Assembly (NCBI RefSeq): GCF_042677865.1
Contig: NZ_JBHUDD010000005.1
Span: forward strand, 1 to 64,000
DNA from: Lutimaribacter salitolerans
Lineage (GTDB): Bacteria > Pseudomonadota > Alphaproteobacteria > Rhodobacterales > Rhodobacteraceae
Direction: 5' to 3'
DNA: 64,000 bases
The position numbers were made by a program, and so were the translations under genes. Positions 45,104 to 53,840 of this stretch are shown here, one piece after another; within the stretch, counting starts at the first letter, position 1, and every line of letters begins with the position of its first letter. The notes under the pieces are model-generated. The model was not told the origin of the DNA, made no database searches, and was given only the letters and a program-made list of their open reading frames with translations.

Positions 45104-46752
45104 GCGATACACTTCTGGACATCCGCAACCTGCGCATCGCGCTGGAAGGCAATCCCGACAATCAGGTGGTCAAGGGGCTGAACCTGTCGATCGAACCGGG
45201 GCAGACCACCTGTCTGGTGGGCGAATCCGGCTCGGGCAAGTCGCTGACCGCACTTGCCACGATGGGCCTGTTGCCCAAGGTGCTGCAACCCATCGAAGGG
45301 TCGATCAGGATCAAGGGCGAGGACATCCTGAACGCCTCGCCCCAGCGGCTGCGCAAGCTGCGCGCCACGGCGATGTCGATGATCTTTCAGGAGCCGATGA
45401 CAGCGCTGAACCCGGTCGCCCGCGTCGGTCAGCAGATCGAGGAGGTGCTGGAGTTTCATTCCGACATGAGCCAGTCGGCCCGAAAGAAACGTGCGCTGGA
45501 GATGATGGAGGCGGTGCACCTGCCCGATGTGGAAAAGATGTATCGCAGCTTTCCGCACCAGTTGTCGGGCGGGCAGCGGCAGCGCATCATGATCGCGATG
45601 GCGCTGATCATGCGGCCGCAACTTCTGATCGCGGATGAACCGACAACCGCCCTTGATGTGACCACGCAGGCGCAGATCCTGTCGCTGATCCGCGAGCTGC
45701 GCGAGGATCAGGGAACCGCCGTTCTGTTCATCACCCACGACATGGGCGTGGTGTCTGAAATCGCGGATACGGTCACCGTGCTGCAACTGGGCGAAGAGAT
45801 GGAGACGCAGCCGATCGACCAGTTGCTGCGCCATCCGCGCACCGATTACACCCGCGACCTGCTGCGCGCCGTGCCCAGCCATGTGCCGCGCCCGCCCAGC
45901 CCGGCGGCGTCGGACAAGGTCGTGCTGAGAACGAAAGACCTGTGCAAGACCTATGGCGGTGGCGGGTTCCTCAGCCGCTCGCGCGAGGTGCACGCCGCTC
46001 AAAGCGTGAACCTGTCGGTCACGCAGGGCCGCACGCTGGGTATCGTGGGCGAAAGTGGCTCGGGCAAATCCACCGTGGCACGCTGCATCATGCGGCTGAT
46101 CGACCCGACATCGGGGGAGATCATGGTGGGCGGCGAGGATATCGCCACCATGAGGCAAAGCGATCTGAAACAGCGCCGCAGCAAGATCCAGATCGTGTTC
46201 CAGGATCCCATGCGCTCGCTCAACCCCCGGCTGGAGGTGGGCGACTCGATCATCGAAGGCCCGTTGAATTTCGGTGTGCCACGCGCCAAGGCGATGGAGC
46301 GTGCGCGCGAATTGCTGGAACTGGTGGGCCTGCCGGCCACCGCCATCGACCGCTTTCCGCACCAGTTTTCCGGCGGTCAGCGGCAGCGTATCGCGATTGC
46401 GCGCGCGCTGGCGGTCGATCCCGACATTCTGGTGGCGGACGAGGCGGTGTCGGCGCTGGACGTCTCGGTGCAGGCGCAGGTGCTGGACCTGCTGGCCGAA
46501 TTGCAGCAACGTCTGGGCCTTGGCATCCTGTTCATCACCCATGATCTGGGCGTCGCGGCGCAGATCTGCGACGAGGTGATGGTGATGCAATACGGCCGCG
46601 TCGTCGAATACGGCCCCGCTGGGCAGGTGCTAGGCGATCCACAGCAGGACTATACCAAGGCACTGCTGTCCGCCGCCCCAGGCCGGCACTGGGATTTCGC
46701 CAATTTCCGACCCTTTTCCGAAGGCCCCGCCGCAGATGCGGTGCACGGCTGA
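45100..46752 (+). CDS. ABC ATPase, two fused nucleotide-binding domains (DppD-DppF type)
   Basis: A 550-residue fusion of two ABC ATPases. Domain one has Walker A GESGSGKSLTALA (about residue 42) and LSGGQRQRIMIAMAL; domain two has GESGSGKSTVARC (about residue 315) and FSGGQRQRIAIARAL. Both Walker B motifs are complete, so both should bind ATP. A single chain replaces separate DppD and DppF. It energises the permeases. An M20 hydrolase gene follows after 33 bases. Confidence 0.96.
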   Translation: MSDTLLDIRNLRIALEGNPDNQVVKGLNLSIEPGQTTCLVGESGSGKSLTALATMGLLPKVLQPIEGSIRIKGEDILNASPQRLRKLRATAMSMIFQEPMTALNPVARVGQQIEEVLEFHSDMSQSARKKRALEMMEAVHLPDVEKMYRSFPHQLSGGQRQRIMIAMALIMRPQLLIADEPTTALDVTTQAQILSLIRELREDQGTAVLFITHDMGVVSEIADTVTVLQLGEEMETQPIDQLLRHPRTDYTRDLLRAVPSHVPRPPSPAASDKVVLRTKDLCKTYGGGGFLSRSREVHAAQSVNLSVTQGRTLGIVGESGSGKSTVARCIMRLIDPTSGEIMVGGEDIATMRQSDLKQRRSKIQIVFQDPMRSLNPRLEVGDSIIEGPLNFGVPRAKAMERARELLELVGLPATAIDRFPHQFSGGQRQRIAIARALAVDPDILVADEAVSALDVSVQAQVLDLLAELQQRLGLGILFITHDLGVAAQICDEVMVMQYGRVVEYGPAGQVLGDPQQDYTKALLSAAPGRHWDFANFRPFSEGPAADAVHG

Positions 46753-46785
46753 GGCACAACAACACACAACCCGAAAGGACCATCC

Positions 46786-47967
46786 ATGCCCGTTCTCCCC
46801 GTGATCGCGGACAGCACAGACGAGCTGACCGAGATCTTCAAGGATCTGCACGCCCATCCCGAAATCGGGTTTACCGAGACGCGCACCGCGCAGGTGGTGG
46901 CCGAAAAGCTGCGCGCCTATGGCGTGGACGAGGTGCACACCGGTATCGCGAAAACCGGCGTCGTGGGCCTGATCAAGGGCAAGGGAGGTGGCACCCGCCG
47001 GATTGGCTTGCGCGCGGATATGGATGCGCTGCCGATCGACGAGCGGACAAACCTGCCCTATGCGTCCAAAACCGAAGGCGTGATGCATGCCTGCGGCCAT
47101 GACAGCCACACCACCATGCTGCTGGGCGCGGCGAAACATCTGGCCGCGACGCGCGATTTCGACGGCACAGCAGTGGTCATCTTTCAGCCCGCCGAAGAGG
47201 GCCTTGGCGGGGCGCGCGGCATGCTGGCCGAGGGGCTGTTCGACAAGTTCCCCTGTGACGAGGTCTATGGCATGCACAACTCGCCCAACGGCCAGCCGGG
47301 CACCGTGGGCATCTGCAAGGGCGCGGCGATGGCGGGTGCCTCGTTCTTTGACATCAAGATTCAGGGGCGGGGCAGCCATGCCGCCATGCCGCAGCACTCG
47401 CGCGATCCGCTGGTGATCGCGGCGATGCTGGTGGCGCAGATCCAGACCATCGTGGCGCGCAACGTGGCGCCGCTGGATGCCTGCGTGTTCTCCGTCACGC
47501 AAAGCCATGCCGGCAGCGCCTACAACATCGTGCCCGACACCGCCACGCTGGCCGGCACGATCCGGTATTTCAAGGACGAGGTGCGCGAGATTGCCGAATC
47601 CCGCCTGCGCGACCTGTGCGACGGCATGGCCAAGGCGTATGGAGTCGAGATCGAGCTGGACCTGCGCAACATATTCGACGTGCTCATGAACGATGACGCG
47701 CTGTCGGATGCCTATATGGAGGCGGCGGCGGATATCGTCGGGGTCGAGAACATCAGCGACACGGACGAGCCCGCGACAGGCTCGGAGGATTTCGCCGACA
47801 TGCTCAAGGTCGTGCCGGGCGCCTATTGCCGGGTCGGGCACGCGGGCACGCTGCCGCTGCACAACCCCGGTTTCGTGCTGGACCCGTCGGTTCTGCCGGT
47901 GGGGGCGTCGATCATGGCGCGCATTGTCGAACGCCGGTTGGCGATGGCAACGGAGGTGGCGGCATGA
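46786..47967 (+). CDS. M20 family amidohydrolase (AbgB/HipO-like)
   Basis: A 393-residue metal-dependent amidohydrolase. Visible are DLHAHPEIGF, GLRADMDALPI, MHACGHDSHTTMLLGAA (metal ligands) and QPAEEGLGGARGML (catalytic Glu), with GRGSHAAMPQHSRDP in the lid domain. The family hydrolyses N-acyl amino acids or benzoyl-amino compounds. Its position after a peptide importer suggests cytoplasmic deacylation of the imported substrate. The next gene overlaps by 4 bases. Confidence 0.95.
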   Translation: MPVLPVIADSTDELTEIFKDLHAHPEIGFTETRTAQVVAEKLRAYGVDEVHTGIAKTGVVGLIKGKGGGTRRIGLRADMDALPIDERTNLPYASKTEGVMHACGHDSHTTMLLGAAKHLAATRDFDGTAVVIFQPAEEGLGGARGMLAEGLFDKFPCDEVYGMHNSPNGQPGTVGICKGAAMAGASFFDIKIQGRGSHAAMPQHSRDPLVIAAMLVAQIQTIVARNVAPLDACVFSVTQSHAGSAYNIVPDTATLAGTIRYFKDEVREIAESRLRDLCDGMAKAYGVEIELDLRNIFDVLMNDDALSDAYMEAAADIVGVENISDTDEPATGSEDFADMLKVVPGAYCRVGHAGTLPLHNPGFVLDPSVLPVGASIMARIVERRLAMATEVAA

Positions 47968-49100
47968 GCATGGACCCGCTGAAACTGCCGTTCGACGCGG
48001 ATGAGATGCTGGCCGGGCTGCGGCCCTGGATCGAATGCGAAAGCCCCACCCATGATGCGGCAGCGGTGGACCGGATGATGGATCTGGCCGCCTATGACCT
48101 GGCGCAGATGGCGCAGGTCGAGCGCATTCCGGGGCGGCTGGGCTTTGGCGGATCGGTCCGGGCGAGGTTCCCGCACCCGAAGGCGGGCGAGCCTGGGGTG
48201 CTGATCCTGGGCCATATGGACACGGTGCACCCGGTCGGCACGCTGGCGAAACTGCCGTTCAGGCGCGAGGGCGACATCTGCTATGGCCCCGGCATCATGG
48301 ACATGAAGGGCGGCAACTATGCCGCGACCGAGGCGCTGCGCCAGTTGATCCGCGCGGGCATGGAAACGCCGCTGCCGGTGACGGTGCTGTTCACCCCCGA
48401 TGAAGAGGTCGGCACGCCCTCGACCCGCGAGCTGATCGAGGCGGAGGCCGCGCGCAACAAATACGTGCTGGTGCCCGAGCCCGCCCGCGACGACGGCGGC
48501 GCAGTGATCGGGCGCTATGCCATCGCGCGGTTCAACCTGATGACCAAAGGACGGCCCAGCCATGCCGGCGCGCGCCTGTCCGAAGGGCGCAGCGCGATTG
48601 CCCTGATGGCGCGCAAGCTGCTTGAGATCGAGGCGATGACCGGCGAGGACTGCACCTTCAGCGTCGGGGTGATCCATGGCGGGCAATGGGTGAACTGCGT
48701 GTCGTCGCTGTGCGAGGGGCAATCGCTGAGCATGGCCAAGACGCAGAAGGATCTGGACGATGGCGTGGCGCGGATGATGGCGCTGGCCGGCGAAGAGAAC
48801 GGGGTGGAGTTCCGCATCACCCGTGGCGTCACCCGGCCCGTGTGGGAGCCTGACCATCCCGGCACCATGGCGATGTTCGAGATGGCCAGGGAAATTGCCG
48901 CCGAGCTGGGGTTCGAGCTGACCGGATCGAGTTCGGGCGGCGGTTCGGACGGCAATTTCACCGGCGCGATGGGTATTCCCACGCTGGATTCGCTGGGCGT
49001 GCGGGGCAAGGGGTTGCACACGCTGACCGAACATATCGAAGTGGCCAGCCTGCCCGAGCGCGGCAAGCTGATGGCGGCGATGATGATGCGGCTGACGTGA
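47964..49100 (+). CDS. M20 family peptidase (carboxypeptidase G2-like)
   Basis: A 378-residue M20 enzyme of the glutamate-carboxypeptidase type. It has LILGHMDTVHPVG, GPGIMDMKGGNYAA (bridging Asp) and TPDEEVGTPSTRELIE (catalytic Glu). It differs from the preceding M20 protein, so the operon has two distinct hydrolases, which may remove different groups from one substrate. The ATG overlaps the upstream stop. Paired hairpins follow the gene. Confidence 0.93.
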   Translation: MSMDPLKLPFDADEMLAGLRPWIECESPTHDAAAVDRMMDLAAYDLAQMAQVERIPGRLGFGGSVRARFPHPKAGEPGVLILGHMDTVHPVGTLAKLPFRREGDICYGPGIMDMKGGNYAATEALRQLIRAGMETPLPVTVLFTPDEEVGTPSTRELIEAEAARNKYVLVPEPARDDGGAVIGRYAIARFNLMTKGRPSHAGARLSEGRSAIALMARKLLEIEAMTGEDCTFSVGVIHGGQWVNCVSSLCEGQSLSMAKTQKDLDDGVARMMALAGEENGVEFRITRGVTRPVWEPDHPGTMAMFEMAREIAAELGFELTGSSSGGGSDGNFTGAMGIPTLDSLGVRGKGLHTLTEHIEVASLPERGKLMAAMMMRLT

Positions 49101-49109
49101 CCAGCCTGA

Positions 49110-49225
49110 CCTGATCTGAAGGAGCGCGCGTTCCGCGCGCGCTGTGGGCGCATCGCGGTCGCGATGCGGAATGAGGGGGCGTTGCCCCCTCAAACTCCCC
49201 CGGGATATTTCCGGAGAGAGGAAGG
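49110..49225. repeat. Tandem hairpins with Rhodobacterales-type intergenic repeat
   Basis: Between convergent genes lie three inverted repeats in a row: AGCGCGCG-TTC-CGCGCGCT, then GCATCGC-GGTC-GCGATGC, then GAGGGGGC-GTT-GCCCCCTC. The last is followed by CTCCCCCGGGATATTT and GAGAGAGGAA. The final part recurs at 53036-53099. It resembles a REP-like element common in Rhodobacterales, and can also act as a bidirectional terminator. Confidence 0.75.
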
Positions 49226-49226
49226 A

Positions 49227-49994
49227 TCAGACCTGTCGTCGGTCGCGCGCCTGCGTGCCGAGGGTGGCCGGGTCTATCGTGGCGATCGCGTCGAGATCGG
49301 CGATCAGCAGCGCCTCGCCCCGGCCCGCGCTGGCAAGGGGCTGGGCATCGGGGCCGGTGATGACGGATTTGCCGCCATAGCTCAGCCCGTTTTCGGTGCC
49401 GCAGAAATTGGCATAGGCGATGGTGATGCGGTTTTCGGCGGCGCGGGCGGGCACCAGCGTGTCGGCCACCAGATCGAAGCCCGCCGGATTTGCCGTGGGC
49501 ACCAGCAACAGGGTGACGCCCCGGTCGGCCAGCGCCTGCACATGGTGGGCGAATTCCACGTCATAGCAGATCAGCACGGCGGCGCGCCGGCCCTCCAGAT
49601 CGAAGCTGCAGTGGCTGTCGCCGGGGGTGAAGGCCGTGTTCTCCATCGGGCCGAAAAGCTGGATCTTGCGGTAATGCGCCAGCACCGCGCCGGATGCGTC
49701 AAGGCAGGTGGCCGCGTTGTAGAGCGTGTCGCCCGCGCGCTCGGCCCAGCCGATGGTCAACCCGCAGCCATGGCTGCGGCACAGATCGGCCAGCCGTTTC
49801 TGCCAGTCGCCGCCCTGCGGCTGGGCCAGATCGGCAAAGCGGTCGGGCTGGTTGTAGCCGGGCAGGAACAGTTCGGGCATCACGGCCATCCTGGCCCCGC
49901 CTGTCGCCGCCGCGGACAGAACCCGCGCGATCACCTCGAAGGCGCGGTCGATGTCTCCGGCGGGCGAGGGGCCCTGGTAGAGGGCAAGTTTCAT
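49227..49994 (-). CDS. Nitrilase-superfamily carbon-nitrogen hydrolase
   Basis: A 255-residue nitrilase-fold amidase. The triad is in MPELFLPGY (Glu, about residue 41), YRKIQLFGPMEN (Lys, about 110) and LICYDVEFAHHVQ (Cys, about 144). It hydrolyses an amide or nitrile; which one is not apparent. It overlaps the upstream flavoprotein gene by 4 bases (ATGA). It lies in a region rich in amidases, so it probably takes part in the same route. Confidence 0.93.
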   Translation of the reverse strand: MKLALYQGPSPAGDIDRAFEVIARVLSAAATGGARMAVMPELFLPGYNQPDRFADLAQPQGGDWQKRLADLCRSHGCGLTIGWAERAGDTLYNAATCLDASGAVLAHYRKIQLFGPMENTAFTPGDSHCSFDLEGRRAAVLICYDVEFAHHVQALADRGVTLLLVPTANPAGFDLVADTLVPARAAENRITIAYANFCGTENGLSYGGKSVITGPDAQPLASAGRGEALLIADLDAIATIDPATLGTQARDRRQV

Positions 49995-51256
49995 GCGTCT
50001 TCCTGCTGGCGCTGCTCTGCGCCTTGATAGGCCATGTAGTCGCGCTGGATCGCGATCTGGTCGGCCACATATTTGGCGTCGTGCCAGACGCCCCAGATGA
50101 AGGACGACCCGCGCCGCGATTGCCATGGCAACCCGATGAAATAGACCCCCGGTGTGCGCGAAACGCCGCGCGTGTGCAAGGGGCGGCCGCGATCATCGTA
50201 GGTGTCGGCCTGCAACCAGCCATAGTCGAGCGCATAGCCGGTGGCCCAGAGGATCGTGGTGATCCCGGCCTGTGCCAGGTCAAGCTCCAGCACCGGGTCG
50301 GTGACGCAGGGTGGATCGGCGGGGATGTCGCGGGCCTGCGGCTCGGGCGGCAGATCGGCACCGTTGGAGGTGACCCAGGCGTCGGCCTCGTCGAGCACCG
50401 ACAGGTAATTGGCGTCGCCCTTGTGCAGGTTGTCGGCCAGATCGGGGGCAAAGCGCATCTTGCCGTCCCGGTAGCTTTCGGTGCGGCCCACCAGCGTCAT
50501 GCCCTGGTTGGCCAGCTTGCGGAACTCGATCGTCTTGCCGCCATCGGCCCCGCTGACCGCGATGGTGACATGCTCGGCGCCCGCCGCCGGTGTGTCGGCG
50601 TTCCATTTGCCCAGCACGCCCAGCCACCAGACGAAATCGCGCCCGCGATAGCTGCGCGGGGGGCGGTCGTGGGGGCCCACCGACAGATACACCTGCCGGC
50701 CCGAACGCATCAGTTCCTCGGCGATCTGCACGCCGGACGAGCCTGCGCCCACTACCAGCACCGCGCCCTGTGGCAACTGGCCGGGGTTGCGGTAGGCGTT
50801 GGAATGCATCTGCGTCACCGGCGCGTCCTGTGGCACGATGGGCGGAATGATGGGCCGCTGGAACGGGCCGGTGGCGGCGACCACGGTCTGCGCCTCGATC
50901 ACGCCATCCGAGGTTTCGACGCGAAAGCCCTGCCGCCCGTCCAGCGGTGCGGCGCGCGTCACCTCGACCCCGGTGCGGATCGGCGCGCCTATTTTCCGGG
51001 CATAGGCGACGAAGTACTCTGCCACGCTTTCCTTGTCGGGAAAGTCATCGGGGCCGCAGGAAAAGTCGCGGTTGGGAAAGCGGTCGTGCCATGCCGGGCC
51101 GTTGGCGACCAGCGAGTCCCACCGTTCGGAGCGCCAGCGTTCGGCGATGCGGTGGCGTTCCAGCACGAGGTGGGGGATGTTGTGGCTGCTCAGATGCTCG
51201 CTCATCGCGATGCCTGCCTGACCGCCGCCCACGACGACCGTGTGTGTCTTTTCCAT
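49991..51256 (-). CDS. FAD-dependent monooxygenase-like oxidoreductase
   Basis: A 421-residue two-dinucleotide flavoprotein. FAD binds at VVVGGGQAGIAMSEHL near the N-terminus, and NAD(P) at VLVVGAGSSGVQIAEEL (about residue 170). The ATG-type motif WATGYALDYGWL is present. It resembles CzcO/FMO-like enzymes rather than Rieske reductases or trimethylamine monooxygenase. It forms an operon with the nitrilase-family gene. Start 51256 gives MEKTHTVVVGGGQAG. It is divergent from the Rieske gene across 199 bases. Confidence 0.9.
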   Translation of the reverse strand: MEKTHTVVVGGGQAGIAMSEHLSSHNIPHLVLERHRIAERWRSERWDSLVANGPAWHDRFPNRDFSCGPDDFPDKESVAEYFVAYARKIGAPIRTGVEVTRAAPLDGRQGFRVETSDGVIEAQTVVAATGPFQRPIIPPIVPQDAPVTQMHSNAYRNPGQLPQGAVLVVGAGSSGVQIAEELMRSGRQVYLSVGPHDRPPRSYRGRDFVWWLGVLGKWNADTPAAGAEHVTIAVSGADGGKTIEFRKLANQGMTLVGRTESYRDGKMRFAPDLADNLHKGDANYLSVLDEADAWVTSNGADLPPEPQARDIPADPPCVTDPVLELDLAQAGITTILWATGYALDYGWLQADTYDDRGRPLHTRGVSRTPGVYFIGLPWQSRRGSSFIWGVWHDAKYVADQIAIQRDYMAYQGAEQRQQEDA

Positions 51257-51351
51257 GCCACCTGTCCTTTTTCGAATTGCTTGACGGGTAGGGTAAGGCA
51301 GGGGGCGCATTGCCAAAAATACTGTTTGGTGAAGCATTGGTTGGGCATACG

Positions 51352-51377
51352 CTAAGATGCCTTAGCCAAGCCCTAAG
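51352..51377. promoter_or_regulatory. Inverted-repeat site A (CTTAG-N7-CTAAG) upstream of the Rieske gene
   Basis: CTTAG (51361-51365), seven bases, CTAAG (51373-51377), with an extra CTAAG at 51352-51356. The repeat fits the LysR pattern T-N11-A. It ends 78 bases before the Rieske ATG and also lies upstream of the minus-strand flavoprotein. Similar sites occur at 54778 and 59509. Confidence 0.65.
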
Positions 51378-51455
51378 CGGTACTGAGGCTATCCATGCTT
51401 GGCACGCGCGGTCAAAAGTCGGATCGTCGGGTGACACGACCGGGGACAGCAACCG

Positions 51456-52622
51456 ATGGCCAGGGACATTTCCGAAAGCACCATACTGGACGGGCTGCGC
51501 GCAGCGGCCAATGCGCCGTTCGAACAGGCGCGCGCGATGCCGCCCGAGGTCTATACCACCGATGCCTTTCTGGCGCTTGAGACGCAGCACATCTTTGCGC
51601 GTGACTGGTATTGCGTGGGGCGCGCGGATCAGCTGGCCAATCCGGGCGACTACCTGACCTGCGATCTGGCAGGGCAACCTGTGGCGGTGATCCGCGATCA
51701 GGGCGGGATGTTGCGGGCCATGTCGAACGTGTGCCTGCACCGGATGTCCACGCTGCTGCAAGGTAGCGGCAACACCCGCAGTATCGTGTGCCCCTATCAT
51801 GCCTGGACCTACAACCTGGATGGCAGCCTGCGCGGGGCGCCCGCGATGACGCAGAACGAAGGGTTCTGCAAGGATGCCTATCGCCTGCCGCACCTGCGCT
51901 GCGAAGAGTGGCTGGGCTGGGTGTTCATCACGCTGAACCCCGACGCGGTGCCGGTGGCCGAGCGGCTGGCCGGCCTTGAGGCGATGATCGCGGGCTATGA
52001 AATGGCGCGCTATACTCAGGCGTTTTCCGAGGAGCATGTCTGGAACACCAACTGGAAGGTGCTGGCCGAGAATTTCATGGAAAGCTATCACCTGCCGGTC
52101 TGTCACTCGGGCACCATCGGGGGGCTGAGCAAGCTGGAAGAGATGGTCTGCCCGCCCGGGCAGGCGGGGTTCAATTACCATACCATCCTGAAGGACGAGA
52201 GCCTGCGCATCGCCTGCGCGCATCCGTCCAACGACCGGCTGAGCGGCGATGCGCGGCGGATGACCTATCTGATCGCGGTCTACCCCTCGCTGCTGATCAC
52301 GCTGACGCCGGGGTATTTCTGGTACCTGTCGCTGCTGCCCAAAGGGCCGGGGCAGGTGCATATCCGCTTTGGCGGCGGCATGTCGGATGATTTTGCGGGC
52401 GATACCGATGCGGATGCGAATTTCGCGGATCTCAAGACGCTGCTGGACGACGTGAACATCGAGGATCGCGGCTGCACCGAAAAGGTGTTTCGCGGGCTGT
52501 CCTCGCCGATGGCGCGGGCGGGGCATCTGTCGCATCTGGAACGGCCGAATTATGATTTCGCGCGGTATCTGCTGGGGCGGATCGAAACGGGGCAAGAGGC
52601 AGGGGCACAGCATGGCACATGA
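51456..52622 (+). CDS. Rieske-type aromatic/betaine ring-hydroxylating oxygenase subunit
   Basis: A 388-residue oxygenase. The Rieske cluster has NVCLHRMS and VCPYHAWTYN (two Cys, two His, about residues 92-115). The mononuclear iron site is ENFMESYHLPVCH (His, His, with an Asp expected downstream). It resembles the oxygenases that demethylate quaternary amines (stachydrine, glycine betaine, carnitine) as well as aromatic dioxygenases. No ferredoxin reductase is next to it. It overlaps the RidA-like gene by 11 bases. Substrate is unknown. Confidence 0.9.
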   Translation: MARDISESTILDGLRAAANAPFEQARAMPPEVYTTDAFLALETQHIFARDWYCVGRADQLANPGDYLTCDLAGQPVAVIRDQGGMLRAMSNVCLHRMSTLLQGSGNTRSIVCPYHAWTYNLDGSLRGAPAMTQNEGFCKDAYRLPHLRCEEWLGWVFITLNPDAVPVAERLAGLEAMIAGYEMARYTQAFSEEHVWNTNWKVLAENFMESYHLPVCHSGTIGGLSKLEEMVCPPGQAGFNYHTILKDESLRIACAHPSNDRLSGDARRMTYLIAVYPSLLITLTPGYFWYLSLLPKGPGQVHIRFGGGMSDDFAGDTDADANFADLKTLLDDVNIEDRGCTEKVFRGLSSPMARAGHLSHLERPNYDFARYLLGRIETGQEAGAQHGT

Positions 52623-53028
52623 ACGGATACGCAAATTCAACACGCGCGAGACCTATCCCGAACAGAATCTGGACAATGATCTGGCGCAGGCGGTGGTCAC
52701 CACGGGGGGGCGGATCGTCTGGCTGCGCGGGCAATGCCCGCAGGAGCTGGATACGGCGCAAAACATCGCCAGCCATGACCCGGTGGAGCAGACCCACAAG
52801 GTGATGCAGAACATCCGGCAGTTGATCGAAGAAGCGGGCGGCAGCATGGAGCATCTGGTCAAGGTGGTGGTCTATATCACCGACGTGCGCCACCGCGAGG
52901 CGGTGTATCGCACCATGGGCGAGTATATCCGCGGCGTGCATCCGGTCTCGACCGGGCTGGTGGTTCAGGCGCTGGCGCGGCCCGAGTGGCTGGTCGAGAT
53001 CGACGGCACGGCGGTCATTCCCGATTGA
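52612..53028 (+). CDS. RidA family protein
   Basis: A 138-residue YjgF/RidA-fold protein with an extended N-terminus (RIRKFNTRETYPEQNLDNDLAQ). The fold shows GGRIVWLRGQCPQELD, ASHDPVEQTHKVMQNIRQLIEEAGGSMEHLVKVVVYITDV and STGLVVQALARPEWLVEID. The Arg that binds the substrate in RidA is not obvious, so a variant subgroup is likely. It overlaps the Rieske gene by 11 bases. Such proteins commonly travel with amine-catabolic oxidases. Confidence 0.88.
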   Translation: MAHERIRKFNTRETYPEQNLDNDLAQAVVTTGGRIVWLRGQCPQELDTAQNIASHDPVEQTHKVMQNIRQLIEEAGGSMEHLVKVVVYITDVRHREAVYRTMGEYIRGVHPVSTGLVVQALARPEWLVEIDGTAVIPD

Positions 53029-53035
53029 GGGCGGG

Positions 53036-53099
53036 CTGGGGGCGCTGCCCCCGTCCTCGTTCCGAGGACTCCCCCGGGATATTTTCAGAGAGAGGAAAC
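53036..53099. repeat. Second copy of the intergenic hairpin repeat
   Basis: GGGGGCGCTGCCCCC, then GTCCTCGTTCCGAGGAC, then TCCCCCGGGATATTTT and AGAGAGGAAAC. The end matches the element at 49173-49225 (CTCCCCCGGGATATTT, GAGAGAGGAA). Its final GAGAGGAA also serves as the ribosome-binding site of the DUF1028 gene. Confidence 0.75.
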
Positions 53100-53101
53100 A
53101 C

Positions 53102-53776
53102 ATGACGTTCTCACTGGTGGCGCGCTGTGCGAAGACGGGCATGTTCGGGGTGGCGATCTCGTCATCCTCGCCTGCGGTGGCGGCGCGCTGTGCCTATGCG
53201 CGGGCAGGGGTGGGGGCGGTCGCGTCGCAGAACGTGACCGACCCGACGCTGGGGCCGCTGGCGCTGGACATGATGGCGGGGGGCATGGGCGCGGACCAGG
53301 CGGTGGCCGAGGTGCGGCGGCGCGGGGCCTTTATCGAGTACCGGCAGGTTCTGGTGGTGGACGGATCCGGGCAGACGGGCATTCATTCCGGGCCGAATTC
53401 TTTGGGGATATGGACGCAGGCGCAGGGGCCGGATGTGGCCTCGGGCGGGAACCTGCTGGCCAATGACTGCGTGCCGCAGGCCATCGTTGACGGCTTTCTG
53501 GCCAGCTCCGGCCATCTGGGCGACCGGCTGATTGCCGCGCTGCGTGCCGGGCTGGCGGCGGGGGGCGAGGCCGGGCCGGTGCATTCGGCGGGCCTGATGT
53601 TGGTCGACCAGGTGCCATGGCCTGTGGCCGACCTGCGCTGCGACTGGACCGAAGGCTGCCCGATCGAGGCGGTGGCGCGGGCGTGGGAAGTCTACAAACC
53701 CCAGCTTGATGCCTATGTGCAGCGCGCGCTGGACCCGCGGGCCGCCCCGTCCTACGGCGTACCCGGCGACGACTAG
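53102..53776 (+). CDS. DUF1028 family protein
   Basis: A 224-residue DUF1028 protein. It starts TFSLVARCAKTGMFGVAISSSSPAVAARCAYARAGVGAVASQN (shown in part: residues 2-44) and has GNLLANDCVPQAIVDGF. The family shares an Ntn-hydrolase-like fold, and members are thought to be amidases, but the function is not established. It lies with the Rieske and RidA genes, and a LysR gene follows. Its ribosome-binding site lies in the repeat at 53036. Confidence 0.92.
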   Translation: MTFSLVARCAKTGMFGVAISSSSPAVAARCAYARAGVGAVASQNVTDPTLGPLALDMMAGGMGADQAVAEVRRRGAFIEYRQVLVVDGSGQTGIHSGPNSLGIWTQAQGPDVASGGNLLANDCVPQAIVDGFLASSGHLGDRLIAALRAGLAAGGEAGPVHSAGLMLVDQVPWPVADLRCDWTEGCPIEAVARAWEVYKPQLDAYVQRALDPRAAPSYGVPGDD

Positions 53777-53840
53777 CGCCGCTTGCCAACGGTCGCGCGC
53801 GCGGTCACTCTGATCCCATGACATCGGATGGGGATCGGGG

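Noticed and set aside
49991..51256. Trimethylamine monooxygenase (Tmm)
   Set aside because: The length, N-terminal sequence and FMO fingerprint do not match Tmm as I know it; it resembles CzcO-like flavoproteins.
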